A stretch of DNA of 38,918 nucleotides from a virus: positions 1 through 38,918 of the IMG/VR virus record IMGVR_UViG_3300036792_000103. One strand, given 5' to 3'. Shown piece by piece: positions 21,154 through 30,500 of this stretch. Positions within the stretch are counted from its first letter, which is position 1; each line of letters opens with the position of its first letter. Below the pieces are notes generated by a model. It was not told the origin of the DNA and made no database searches. It was given only the letters and a program-made list of their open reading frames with translations. A program made the translations under genes and the position numbers.

Positions 21154-21560
21154 TGGGCACCCTCAAGATCAAGGTCGACTGCCGCACGTCGGGCCCGATG
21201 GCCAACGGCGAGGCGGAGAAGGCCGCCCAGGACTGGGCGACAAATACCACGCAGGCGCTTGGCGACAAGGGCGTTGAGCTGCTGCGCGCGTTCCCGATGA
21301 ACAAGACCGGCCGGGCACGCGGCGGCTTCGAGGCTGCGCTGAAGACGACGCGGGTGTCACCCACCCTGGTGCGCATCGCCGGGCCGCAGCAGCGCGGTGT
21401 GGCCTGGTCGCCGTGGCTGGAGGGCACTAGCAAGCGGAACGACGGCAAGTTCAAGGGCTACCACCTGTTCCGCAAGACCCGGCTGCAGCTGGACAAGATG
21501 GCCCCGGACATCGCACAGGCGGAGCTGGAGAAGGTACTGCCCCGGATGGGCGGTGACTGA
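21153..21560 (+). CDS. Putative tail completion / HK97 gp10-like neck protein
   Basis: A 135-residue protein, 1-nt overlap with both neighbours. It has the size and layout of gp10-type neck proteins: an N-terminal helix (KAAQDWATNTTQALGDKGVE), a central GRARGGFEAALKTTR, SPWLEGTSKRNDGKFKGYHL and a long C-terminal helix (LQLDKMAPDIAQAELEKVLP). Such proteins join the head to the tail tube. Call based on order and size as much as on sequence. Confidence 0.6.
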   Translation: MGTLKIKVDCRTSGPMANGEAEKAAQDWATNTTQALGDKGVELLRAFPMNKTGRARGGFEAALKTTRVSPTLVRIAGPQQRGVAWSPWLEGTSKRNDGKFKGYHLFRKTRLQLDKMAPDIAQAELEKVLPRMGGD

Positions 21561-22030
21561 TGCCCTTCGACCAGGAAGCGATCTCCACCCTGTTCGCGCG
21601 GATCGTCAGCCCCTGCAAGCAGATCGGCGTCTTCCGCTCGTCAGTGATCCAGCACGAGCCCAAGGCCGCCCCGGCGACCACGCCCGCGCTGGCGCTGTGG
21701 TGGTCGGGCATCGGCCCGGCGCGCGGCTTCAGCGGCCTGTCGGCCACGTCGGCGCGGATCGAGTACCGCGGGCGCGTCTACCTCAACTTCAAGTCCCGCT
21801 CCGAAGAGGACATCGACCCGCTGCTCATGACGCTCACCTCCCAGGTGATCGGCGCGTTCAGCAGCGCGTTCACGCTGAACGGCGACGTCGCCGCGGTCGA
21901 CCTGCTCGGCGGGTGGGGCGAGCCGCTGTCGGCGGTGCCGGGCTACGTGCAGCACGACGGCCAGGAGTTCCGGGTCAGCGAGCTTGTCATTCCCCTGATC
22001 GTCGATGACGTCTGGACACAGGAGGCCTAG
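21560..22030 (+). CDS. Putative tail terminator protein
   Basis: A 156-residue protein. The order (neck protein, this gene, tail tube) and a mixed alpha/beta sequence (ARIEYRGRVYLNFKSRSEED, then DPLLMTLTSQVIGAFSSAF and VSELVIPLIVDDVW) fit a tail terminator, which caps the tail tube and binds the head connector. No decisive motif. One-base overlap with the following tail-tube-type gene (stop TAG, start GTG). Confidence 0.5.
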   Translation: MPFDQEAISTLFARIVSPCKQIGVFRSSVIQHEPKAAPATTPALALWWSGIGPARGFSGLSATSARIEYRGRVYLNFKSRSEEDIDPLLMTLTSQVIGAFSSAFTLNGDVAAVDLLGGWGEPLSAVPGYVQHDGQEFRVSELVIPLIVDDVWTQEA

Positions 22031-23577
22031 TGGCAAAGCAGAGCGGATTGGGGTCGCGCTTCCTGGTCGGCGGCTACGACATCAGCGGCGACGTCTCGGC
22101 GCTGGACAGCATCACCGGCGCACAGGCGCTGCTCGACTCAACCGACATCACCCAGTCGGCGCACTCGCGGATCCCCGGCCAGCGTGACGGCAGCATGGGC
22201 TTCACCGTCTACATGGACCCGGCGAACGCGCACCCGGTGCTGTCGGCACTGCCGACCGCGGACACGCTGATGACCTTCCTCGCCCCGCCGCTGGCCATCG
22301 GCAACCCGGCCGCCTGCCTGGTCGCGAAGCAAGTGAACTACGACCCGAACAGGGCGAACGACGGCGCGCTGACGATGAAGGTCGAAGGGCAGGGCAACGC
22401 CTACGCGCTTGAGTGGGGCGTGCAGCTGACGCCCGGCCTGCGCACCGACACGACCGCGACGAACGGGACGGCGCTGGACCAGGGCGGCGGCTTCACGCCG
22501 CCGGTGTCGCCGCCCGCGTCGGGCACGCCGAGCGCGAACACGTCGCCCCTGCCCGCCACGGTGGTCGTCACCGGCGGCACGGTCACCAACGTCGTGGTCA
22601 ACGGCGTCCCGGTCGGCACCGGCGACGGCACCTACACCGTCCCGTCCGGGCAGGCAATCACGCTGACCTACTCGGCGGCGCCGACGTGGACGTGGACGCT
22701 GCAGACCGCGTTCGGAGCGCAGGCCTACCTCCAGCTGACTTCCTTCGCGGGCACGTCGGTCACGGTCGCCGTGCAGGACTCCGCGGACAACTCGACGTTC
22801 ACCGCGGTGACCGGCCTCACCTTCACCGCGGTCACCGCCGCGCCCGCCTGGCAGCGGCTCGCGACGGCGGGGAACGCGACGCTCCGCCGGTACGTGCGGG
22901 TGGTCACGGCCGGCACGTTCAGCAGCGCCACGTTCGCCGTGGTGCTGGACCGCAACCTAGCCCAGACGGCGTTCTTATGGGCTTCTCCCAGCGCCTGCCG
23001 CCGCCCGCGTGGACGTACCCGGACGCCCGCGCCTACCGCGTCCACATGCCCATGGACGTCACGGTGGTGGCCGCATGCGAGGACGTCGGCTGCGATCAGT
23101 GGCGCACCGGGTGGGAGACGGTCGCCGACGAGTCCACGAAGGAAGGCGCGCTCGTCGCGGCGTGGATCCGCTCCGGCCAGTCCGGGCGCACCTTCCGGGA
23201 GCTCGTCGTGGTGGCCGGCCAGCCTGCCGTCTTCCGCTTCGACTCCGGTCAGCGCTGCTTTCAGGAGCACCGCACGCGGCCGGGGCGGCTGCTGGTCTAC
23301 CAGGGCGGCCGCGGCGTCCGCGAGCACACTGACCTCCGCTTCCTGGCGGAGGACTACACCGAGCACGTCGGCCGCCTGGCCGAGCAGCAAGAGAGGGGCT
23401 GAGCGCCTTGGCGAAGACCAGCGGCCTAGGGGCCACAATTTCCATCGCGGACGCGGGCGGCACGCCGCGGGTCATCAGCAACGACTTCGGCGACTTCACC
23501 ATCGCGACCCCCGTCGCGATGCAGGACACCACCGGCGTGGACAAGTACGCGCACGAGCGCCTCGCCCTGCTGCGTGA
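22030..23577 (+). CDS. Tail-tube-type protein, stop apparently lost (genuine part 22030-22974)
   Basis: GTG start. Residues 1-140 match actinophage tail-tube-type proteins (GLGSRFLVGGYDISGDVSAL, then AHSRIPGQRDGSMGFTVYMD). A Pro/Thr linker leads to a beta domain (residues 170-315) ending DRNLAQTAF. The frame then continues through TTA (22975-22977) for another 200 residues of Arg/Ser/Thr-rich, shadow-like sequence across two other genes. TGA or TAA at this place would form the usual TGATG/TAATG junction with the ATG at 22977, so one base change at 22976 explains the readthrough. Real mutation and sequence error cannot be told apart. Confidence 0.72.
   Translation: MAKQSGLGSRFLVGGYDISGDVSALDSITGAQALLDSTDITQSAHSRIPGQRDGSMGFTVYMDPANAHPVLSALPTADTLMTFLAPPLAIGNPAACLVAKQVNYDPNRANDGALTMKVEGQGNAYALEWGVQLTPGLRTDTTATNGTALDQGGGFTPPVSPPASGTPSANTSPLPATVVVTGGTVTNVVVNGVPVGTGDGTYTVPSGQAITLTYSAAPTWTWTLQTAFGAQAYLQLTSFAGTSVTVAVQDSADNSTFTAVTGLTFTAVTAAPAWQRLATAGNATLRRYVRVVTAGTFSSATFAVVLDRNLAQTAFLWASPSACRRPRGRTRTPAPTASTCPWTSRWWPHARTSAAISGAPGGRRSPTSPRRKARSSRRGSAPASPGAPSGSSSWWPASLPSSASTPVSAAFRSTARGRGGCWSTRAAAASASTLTSASWRRTTPSTSAAWPSSKRGAERLGEDQRPRGHNFHRGRGRHAAGHQQRLRRLHHRDPRRDAGHHRRGQVRARAPRPAA
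22977..23402 (+). CDS. Conserved tail-region protein
   Basis: A 141-residue protein. It begins GFSQRLPPPAWTYPDARAYR and continues VVAACEDVGCDQWRTGWETV, IRSGQSGRTFREL, FRFDSGQRCFQEHRTRPGRL, a recurrent actinophage family of unknown role between tail-tube genes. Two Cys near residue 40 and one near 90 might bind a metal. ATG 22977 has no clear Shine-Dalgarno, which fits translation by coupling to the gene upstream, whose stop is now missing. Confidence 0.68.
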   Translation: MGFSQRLPPPAWTYPDARAYRVHMPMDVTVVAACEDVGCDQWRTGWETVADESTKEGALVAAWIRSGQSGRTFRELVVVAGQPAVFRFDSGQRCFQEHRTRPGRLLVYQGGRGVREHTDLRFLAEDYTEHVGRLAEQQERG

Positions 23578-23830
23578 CCTGACGATGCAGTTCAAGGGCG
23601 TCGCCAACTTCGCGGCGAACATGTCGCACGCGGTGCTGTCCACCGTCGTCACGGGCGCGGGCGCAGTCGAGCGGGCGACCTCGGTGTGGCCGACCAGCAA
23701 CGGCAGCACGCCGGTCATGGCGGCCAACCTGCTGTTCTCCAGCTACGACGTGGCGCGGGGCAACGGCGGCGAGCTTACGTTCTCGTCTGAGGGCATGCTC
23801 GCTGACGGCGCGATCCCGGTTTGGGCCTGA
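23408..23830 (+). CDS. Major tail tube protein
   Basis: A 140-residue protein starting at TTG 23408, with GAGAGGGG upstream. It carries the pattern of short actinophage tail tube proteins: AKTSGLGATISIADAGGTPR, TIATPVAMQDTTGVDKYAHE, a central MSHAVLSTVVTG and an ending LTFSSEGMLADGAIPVW. Stacked hexamers of this protein would form the siphovirus tail tube. Position just before the chaperone pair and tape measure supports it. It is shorter than the related 22030 product and lacks its extra beta domain. Confidence 0.8.
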   Translation: MAKTSGLGATISIADAGGTPRVISNDFGDFTIATPVAMQDTTGVDKYAHERLALLRDLTMQFKGVANFAANMSHAVLSTVVTGAGAVERATSVWPTSNGSTPVMAANLLFSSYDVARGNGGELTFSSEGMLADGAIPVWA

Positions 23831-23831
23831 G

Positions 23832-24320
23832 GTGGGCGGATTCGAGGTAGGCGCCGGCACCGGAACGATCCTCACCTTCGACGGCACTCAGTACGAGGGC
23901 CTGGAGGTGAAGATCGACGAGGTGCCGATCGGCCTGCTCATGGACATCGCGGAGAAGTACGACGCCCTCACCGCCGAAGAGGTCGACATGAAGGCCGGCA
24001 TGAAGCTCTTCCGCGACCTGATCGAGAGCTTCGCCACGGTCCTGGAGGAATGGAACGTAACCCGCAAGGGCGAGCCGGTGCCCGCCACCCTGGACGGCCT
24101 GCGGCTCATGGGGCGGACGTTCGTGATGGCGATCCTCGGCGCCTGGTTCAACGGGACTGTCCAGGCAGACGAGGAACTGGGAAAAGACTCCGGCTCTGGC
24201 ACGACCTCGCCGGAGGCACTCACAGCGATGGCAGCCCAGTCGTCAAGCCTGCCGAGCTCGCCACCGCAGAGGTTGTTATCGGGCTCTGCGACAGGTGGCA
24301 CGTGCTGCCGTCGCAGGTGA
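23832..24320 (+). CDS. Tail assembly chaperone, short form (gpG-like)
   Basis: A 162-residue protein, GTG start, one base after the tail tube stop. The helical core (EVKIDEVPIGLLMDIAEKYD, then MKLFRDLIESFATVLEEWNV and LMGRTFVMAILGAWFNG) is the usual form of the gpG-type chaperone that holds the tape measure until the tube polymerises. The last 40 residues after the slippery site are low-complexity Ser/Thr. Lies directly upstream of the tape measure with a -1 frame extension. Confidence 0.8.
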   Translation: MGGFEVGAGTGTILTFDGTQYEGLEVKIDEVPIGLLMDIAEKYDALTAEEVDMKAGMKLFRDLIESFATVLEEWNVTRKGEPVPATLDGLRLMGRTFVMAILGAWFNGTVQADEELGKDSGSGTTSPEALTAMAAQSSSLPSSPPQRLLSGSATGGTCCRRR

Positions 24321-24409
24321 TGGCTGAGCCCGGCTGGGTGCTGCGGATGCTCGACGTCTACCGGCTGGGCCACCGCGAGGAAGACGAGGAACCGGAGGGG
24401 GGTGAGTAG
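23832..24409 (+). CDS. Tail assembly chaperone, frameshift form (gpGT-like)
   Basis: Product of a -1 ribosomal shift: codons 23832-24185, then re-reading base 24185 and continuing to 24409, for 192 residues. The extension contains VVKPAELATAEVVIGLCDRW, VLPSQVMAEPGWVLRMLDVY and an acidic end (EEDEEPEGGE), which looks like real protein and has no start codon of its own in good context. This mirrors lambda gpG/gpGT, where the extended form recruits the tape measure and tube protein. Confidence 0.75.
24179..24185 (+). other. -1 frameshift slippery site GGGAAAA
   Basis: In the zero frame the codons read CTG GGA AAA GAC, so the heptamer G-GGA-AAA fits X-XXY-YYZ; sliding back one base gives GGG AAA. 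The lambda tail gene uses the closely similar GGGAAAG. It lies where the gpG-like sequence loses its protein-like character and the -1 frame gains it. Confidence 0.8.
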
Positions 24410-24410
24410 C

Positions 24411-27032
24411 GTGGCCGAGAATTACGTCAGCATCAGCGTGAAAGCAACCGACGGGGCCAAGCCGGACCTTGACGCGCTGAAGGCGAAGCTCGCCGACCTG
24501 AACAAGCAGGTGGCCGAGGCGAGCGCGAACGTCAACACGGCGGACGGCGCGGCGAAGCTCGCCGCCCTGCAGGTGAAGCTCGACGCGGTTAACAGGCAGG
24601 TCGCGAACCCGAAGATCGACTTGCAGGGCGCCAACAAGGCGCTCTCCCAGGCGCTCGCCGTCGAGTCGGCACTCGGCCACCTCGGCGACAAGGGGGGCGA
24701 CGCGGGGCGCAGCTGGGGCGCCGGCTTCAAGGCGGCGGCGGGCGGCCCGCTGAACGACCTGTCCTCGCAGCTCGGCGGCTCCGGTATCGGCAAGGACGCG
24801 GGCAAGGCCGGGGCGCAGGACGGCGGCCTGTTCGGCAACAGCTTCGTGACCACGTTCCTGGGCGGGAAGAAGACCGCGATCACCGGCGGCATCGCGTCCG
24901 CCATGGCCACGCTGCCGGCGCTCGGCGCGGTCGCCGGGGTGGGCATGGTCGCCGGGCTCGGCGGGATGATCGCCAGCAAGATCCCCGCGGTCGCGAACCA
25001 GTTCAAGGCGTTCGGCGCGCAGGCGATGGGGACGCTGGAGAACGCGGTCAAGCCGCTGGTGCCGTTCCTCACGCAGGCGATGGGGCAGGCGTCCGGCATC
25101 CTGAAGCAGATCGCGCCGGAGTTGTCGGGGCTGTTCAAGAGCGTGGGCCCGGCGATCGCCCCGCTGGTGAGCGGGCTGGGCGGCCTGATCAAGGGGCTGC
25201 TGCCCGGCCTGTCCGCGATCATCAAGGCCGCGATGCCCGCCGTGACCGCGTTCGGGTCGGCGCTCGGCGGGCTCGGCAAGAACCTTGGCGGCATGCTCTC
25301 CGCCATGGCTCCCGCGGTGGCGGCGAGCGCGGGCGTGATGAAGGCGCTGTTCGGGGCGATCGGCGGGCTGCTGCCGGTGATCGGGAAGCTGGCCGCGATC
25401 CTGGCGTCCGCGCTGGCCCCGGTGCTGTCGTCGGTGATCGGCGCGGTGAAGGCGCTGGAGCCCGCGTTCACGGCGGTGGCGAAGGTGGTGGCCGCGTTCG
25501 CGCAGGCGTTCCTCGGCAACCTGTCCGGCGGCCTCAACGCCGTGATCGGCCTGGTCACGGCGCTGGCCCCGGTGATCACGAAGCTCGCCGGGGTGTTCCT
25601 GCAGGCATTCAACCTGATGAACAACCGCGGGATCTTCAACGACATCGAGGACGCGATCGAGGGCCTGGTCGGCCCGATCGCCCAGATCGTGACCGCGCTC
25701 GCCAATGCCCTGATGCCGATCATCCCGCCGGTACTGAACGTGCTGTCCGCGCTGGCCGGGGTGCTGCAGGGCGTGCTGATCTCCGCGGTGAAGGCGCTCG
25801 CCCCGATCCTGGTGCAGGTCGCGGGGGTGCTGGGGGTGCTGCTGAAGACGGCGGTGCTGCCGCTGCTGCCGGTCATCGTGCAGCTGGCGACGATGCTCGG
25901 CGCCACGCTGGGGCAGGTGCTCGCGGCGCTGCTGCCGCCGCTGGGCCAGCTGGTCCTGGCGCTGCTGAAGATCGTGATCGCGATAACCCCGATCCTGCCG
26001 CCGCTGATGCAGCTGGTCACGCTGCTCGTGGGCCTGGCGCTTAAGGCGCTGGTGCCGCTGGCGGGGCTGATCGGGGTGGTGGCGGGCTGGATCGCGAAGC
26101 TGGCCGGGGTGATCGCGGTCGTGGTCGGCTGGGTCGCGAAGATCGTCGCGGCGGTGCTGGGGTGGATCACGAACTTCGGCAAGCTGAGCGCCGCGGTCGG
26201 CGACGTCGTGAACTTCATCAAGGCCCACTGGCCGCTGCTGCTGGCGATCCTCACCGGCCCGGTAGGCGCGGCGGTCATCTACATCGTCACCCACTGGAAG
26301 CAGATCACGGACGCGGCGTCGCAGCTGTGGCACGACGTAACTGGGTTCATCTCGAAATTGTGGACGGACGTCACCGGGGCCGTGTCGAAGGGCGTGAGCG
26401 CCGTCACCGGGTTCTTCGCCAAGATGTGGACGGACGTCACCGGGGACGTGTCACGCGGCGTGAGCGACGTGCTGTCCCTGGCCAAGCGCCTGTTCAGCGA
26501 CTTCATCTCAACCGAGGTCAGCGGCCTGGACAACATCATCCACTGGTTCGAGGGGCTGCCGGGGCGGATCCTGTCGGCGCTGGGCAACCTCGGCTCGCTG
26601 CTGCTGAACGCGGGCAAGTCGATCATCCAGGGGCTGATCAACGGCATCACCGGGATGATCGGCAGCGTCGAGAGCACGATCGGGAACGTGGTGAGCGACA
26701 TCAAGTCGTTCCTGCCGTTCAGCCCGGCGAAGAAGGGGCCGCTGTCGGGGTCGGGCGCGCCGGTGAACTCCGGCCGGTCGATCGGCCGGCAGCTCGCCCA
26801 GGGCCTCACGGCGTCGCTGCCGGAGCTGCGGACCACGATGGCGAACCTGAGCGCCACCGTAGTGGCGCGGCCCGGCGCCGGCAGCGCGAGCGCCGCGGCG
26901 GCCGCGGCGGCGAACAGCAAGATGACGCTCAGCATCGCCAGCGGCAGCGATGACCTGCTGACGCGGTGGTTCCGCCAGCAGGTCCGCGTGATCGGCGGCG
27001 GGTCAGTGCAGCGCGCCTTCGGCAACGGATGA
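24411..27032 (+). CDS. Tape measure protein
   Basis: An 873-residue protein. The chosen start is GTG 24411, about 8 bases after GGAGGGGGG; GTG 24402 is an alternative. Residues 15-85 are coiled-coil-like (LKAKLADLNKQVAEASANV), followed by hydrophobic Gly/Ala/Leu-rich stretches through residue 600 that include several membrane-like helices, then repeated amphipathic helices (two near copies of KLWTDVTGAVSKGVSAVTGF near 650-680). The C-terminus WFRQQVRVIGGGSVQRAFG matches the end of the 12405 product. It sets tail length and is ejected at infection; the size implies a tail of roughly 130 nm. Confidence 0.9.
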   Translation: MAENYVSISVKATDGAKPDLDALKAKLADLNKQVAEASANVNTADGAAKLAALQVKLDAVNRQVANPKIDLQGANKALSQALAVESALGHLGDKGGDAGRSWGAGFKAAAGGPLNDLSSQLGGSGIGKDAGKAGAQDGGLFGNSFVTTFLGGKKTAITGGIASAMATLPALGAVAGVGMVAGLGGMIASKIPAVANQFKAFGAQAMGTLENAVKPLVPFLTQAMGQASGILKQIAPELSGLFKSVGPAIAPLVSGLGGLIKGLLPGLSAIIKAAMPAVTAFGSALGGLGKNLGGMLSAMAPAVAASAGVMKALFGAIGGLLPVIGKLAAILASALAPVLSSVIGAVKALEPAFTAVAKVVAAFAQAFLGNLSGGLNAVIGLVTALAPVITKLAGVFLQAFNLMNNRGIFNDIEDAIEGLVGPIAQIVTALANALMPIIPPVLNVLSALAGVLQGVLISAVKALAPILVQVAGVLGVLLKTAVLPLLPVIVQLATMLGATLGQVLAALLPPLGQLVLALLKIVIAITPILPPLMQLVTLLVGLALKALVPLAGLIGVVAGWIAKLAGVIAVVVGWVAKIVAAVLGWITNFGKLSAAVGDVVNFIKAHWPLLLAILTGPVGAAVIYIVTHWKQITDAASQLWHDVTGFISKLWTDVTGAVSKGVSAVTGFFAKMWTDVTGDVSRGVSDVLSLAKRLFSDFISTEVSGLDNIIHWFEGLPGRILSALGNLGSLLLNAGKSIIQGLINGITGMIGSVESTIGNVVSDIKSFLPFSPAKKGPLSGSGAPVNSGRSIGRQLAQGLTASLPELRTTMANLSATVVARPGAGSASAAAAAAANSKMTLSIASGSDDLLTRWFRQQVRVIGGGSVQRAFGNG

Positions 27033-27054
27033 CCATCAACCAAGGAGACAGCAA

Positions 27055-27522
27055 GTGGCCCTGACCGCGTACTTCCAGCCGAAGTTCCTGCTCAACCACA
27101 TGGGCAAGGCGACCGTGAACATGTCGACCGACACGTTCAAGGTCGGCCTGATCGCCTCCGGCACGCTCGCGACGCGGGCGACGGCCGAGGGCTTCGAGTT
27201 CGTCAGCGACCTGCTGGCGAACGGCGGGTCGGCGCTGACCGAGGTCTCGGGCACCGGTTACTCCCGGCAGAACCTGGCCAGCACCGGGTGGACCGCGTCC
27301 GGCCTTGTCGCCACGTTCACCGCGTCGAACCCGTCGTGGCCCACCTCGACGTTCAGCACGAACTACGCGTGGATCCACGACGAGACCGCCAGCTCGGCGA
27401 CCGACGCGACGCGCCCGCTGCTGGCGATCTTCGACCTGGGCGGCACGCAGTCGGTCAGCGGTACCACGTTCACCCTGACCGTGAACGGCTCCGGCCTCGT
27501 CACCTTCACCGCCGCGATCTGA
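27055..27522 (+). CDS. Minor tail / virion-associated protein
   Basis: A 155-residue protein, GTG start with Shine-Dalgarno AAGGAGA. It begins YFQPKFLLNHMGKATVNMST, then VSDLLANGGSALTEVSGTGYS and a chain of Thr/Ser-rich beta strands to the end (GTTFTLTVNGSGLVTFTAAI). This family (EVSGTGYSRQ) occurs widely in phage tail modules and is thought to be structural, but its exact role is not known. Lies between the tape measure and the giant minor tail gene. Confidence 0.65.
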   Translation: MALTAYFQPKFLLNHMGKATVNMSTDTFKVGLIASGTLATRATAEGFEFVSDLLANGGSALTEVSGTGYSRQNLASTGWTASGLVATFTASNPSWPTSTFSTNYAWIHDETASSATDATRPLLAIFDLGGTQSVSGTTFTLTVNGSGLVTFTAAI

Positions 27523-27559
27523 CCTTTCCCGCACGGCGCCCGGGAGGAGGTGAGCCGCC

Positions 27560-30500
27560 GTGGCGGTAACGGTTGTCCAGAGCGTCGCCGTCGTAGACGC
27601 CGCAAGCGGCTCGTTCGCCTCGCCAACTACCGCGGGCAATACCGTTGTCGTGGTCGCTGCCCTCGCGAACAGCGCCAACGTGACGATGGCGGTAACCGGC
27701 GTCACGCTCGGCGGGAGCGCTGGTAACTTCGCGCAGGCGGCCTCCGTCCAGTCCGCCTACGCGGGCGGCTTCACGGAGTTCGCCGCGATCTGGGCGGACC
27801 CGAACTGCGCAGGCGGCCAGACCGCGGTAGCCATCGCCGGGACCAACCTGCCCCTCACGGGCGGCAGCGCGAACGGCTTCGTCGCGCTTGAGGTCTCCGG
27901 CCTGGTGGTTTCCTCGCTGCTGACCAGCGTGCTGGACAAGACCGCCACGAACTCCGGCACCACGGGCACAGCCGTCTCCTCCGGCACGACCGCCACGACG
28001 ACGCAGGCGGCGGAGATCGCCGTCGGCGGCCTGGCCGGCAACGACGTGCTCTCCGCGTTCACCTCCGGGTACACCACGGTGGCGATCAACGACGGCAGCG
28101 GCCAGTTCAACGCGGGCGCGTACCGGGTCCTGTCTGCCACGGGCACGCAGTCGGTTGCCGCGACGCAGGCCAGCTCGGGCCCGTGGGCGGGCGCGATCGC
28201 CACCTTCAAGGCGGCATCCGGTACCAGCGTCTCCCTGCCCGTCGCGCAGATCGCGGCCGCGGCGCCGCTGCCCGCCCTTGCGGCCGGCCCGGTGGCGCTC
28301 CCGGTTGCCCAGGTGAACGCCGCGGCGTACACGGTGACCGGGGGCGGCCTGGCCGCCGGGGTGATCCTGAACGAGGCAGGCGGCGGCCTGCTGACGGAGG
28401 ACGGCGGGTCGCTCGCCACCGAGGTGGCCGCGGGCGCCCTCACGCTTCCCGTGGCCCAGGTGACGGCGGCCGCGCCGCTGCCTGCCCCGGTCGTCTCGGT
28501 GCCGCTGCCCGTGGCCGGGGTCGCCGTCTCCGCCCCGCTCCCGTCGCTCGCCGCGGGACCGGTTGCCATCCCGCGCGCCCAGGTGACCGCCGCCGCGCCG
28601 CTTCCTGTTCCGTCCGTCTCCGTTCCGCTCCCCGTCGCGCAGGTCAACGTGGCGGGGTACCCGCCGACGCCGACCAGCGGCACCGCCGTGGCCCTGCCCG
28701 CCGCGCAGGTGGCCGTCTCCGCGCCCCTGCCGTCGCTCGCGGCCGGCCCGGTCGCCATCCCTGCGGCCGCCGTCACGGTCGCCGCCCCGCTGCCAACTCC
28801 GGTCGCGTCGGTCCCGCTGCCCGTCGCACAGGAGAGCGCGGCAGCGCACTCCCCGGCTTCTGCCGCTGGGCCTGTCTCGCTCCCGGCCGCCGCAGTCACC
28901 GTGGCCGCTCCGCTGCCCACGCCGAAGGCCTCGGTCCCGCTGCCCGTCGCGCAGGTCAACGTGGCATCACCGCTGCCCGCGCCGTCCGTCAGCGTCCCGC
29001 TCCCGGCCGCACAGGTCAACGTCGCCGGGCACCCGCTGGCGCCGAACGCCCCCGTCTTCGTCGCGCTCCCGGTTGCCCAGGTCACCGTGGCCGCGCGGAC
29101 CGTGACGCCCTTCGTCGCGCCCGTCTTCCCCTACGCCCCGCTCGACATGCGCTGTGAGCTCAACCTGGGCGGCACCTACACCGACGTCAGCGGCTACGTC
29201 TACCAGCGGGGCGGCGACACGCCGCCGGTGAGCATCACCCGCGGCCGTCCCGACGAGTCCAGCCAGGCCAACCCCGCCACCTGCAGCTGGGAGTGGAACA
29301 ACCGCGACGGAAGGTTCAGCCCGAAGAACCCGCTGTCGCCTCTCTTCGGCCAGCTGGGCAGGAACACGCCGGTGCGCTGGTCGGTGCCCGCCGCGAGCAC
29401 GTACCTGCGGCTGGAGGCCGGCGTCGGCGCCTACGCCTACGCGCCGGAGGCCAGCCGCCTGGACATCACGGGCAGCCTGGAAGTGCGGATCGCGCTGCGC
29501 ATGTCGGACTGGCGAGCGTGCGACCTGGCGTCGAAGTACGACGGCAGCGGGTCCTCGTCGTGGATCTGGAACACCGCCACCGACGGGACGCTGCAGTTCT
29601 GGTGGCTTGACTCGACGACGCTGCACAGCGTCACGACGACGGCCCCGCTGCCCGTGTCCGCGCGGGCTGTCCGGGTCACCCTCGACGCCACCACGGGCAC
29701 GGTCACCCACTACACCAGCGACTCGATCGACGGCACGTGGACGCAGCTGGGGACCGCGCTGAGCGGCACCGGCGGCGCGGCCACGACGGTGCGGTCCGGC
29801 TCCGGCGGCAGCGTGCCGCTCACGGTCGGCTGGTCGGCGAACAACCCCACGTGGCAGCTGTACGGGCGGGTGACGGGCTTCCGCTTGTACTCGGGCATCG
29901 GCGGCACGGTGGTGGCCAACGCGGCGTTCAACGCGCAGACCGCGGGGGGCACGACGTGGACGGACTCCCCTGGCAACACGTGGACGGTGACGGGCGGCGC
30001 CGAGCTGTCCGGCCGCGACTACCGCTTCCACGGGGAGATGAGCGCGCAGCCGCCCAAGTGGGACGTCACCGGGGCCGACCAGGCGGTGATGGCGCAGGCA
30101 GGCGGCCCGCTGCGCAGGCTCAGCCAGGGCACGGCGAACGCCATGTCGGCGATGAAGCGCGGCATCATGCTGCAGACGGGGAACCTGGCGCCGCAGGCGT
30201 ACTGGAGCCTGGAGGACGCGGCAGGCGCGTCCGTGTTCGGCGCCAGCCTGGGCGGGCTGCCGATGACGTTCGACGCCAACCCCGCCCCGTCCATGGCCAC
30301 CGACAGCAGCTTCGTCGCGTCGGCCCCGCTGCCGGCGCTCAACGGGTCGCGGCTGTACGGGCGGGTGGCGCCCTACTCCGGCGGCAACAGCATCGTGGTG
30401 CGCTGGCTGTGCAAGCTCGGCACGGTCACCCTGCTGCCAGGCGGCACCTACGCGCCGCTGGCGCGCATCTCGACGTCCGGAACCGTCCGCGCCCTGTACG

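Noticed and set aside
22413-23402. Long + strand frame reading from inside the tail-tube-type gene into the next gene
   Set aside because: The first 188 codons are Arg/His/Gly shadow of the tail gene; the real gene begins at ATG 22977.
24276-26333. 685-codon minus-strand open frame across the tape measure gene
   Set aside because: Arg/His/Gln-rich shadow of a GC-rich + strand gene whose product is a clear tape measure; no start context and no family resemblance.
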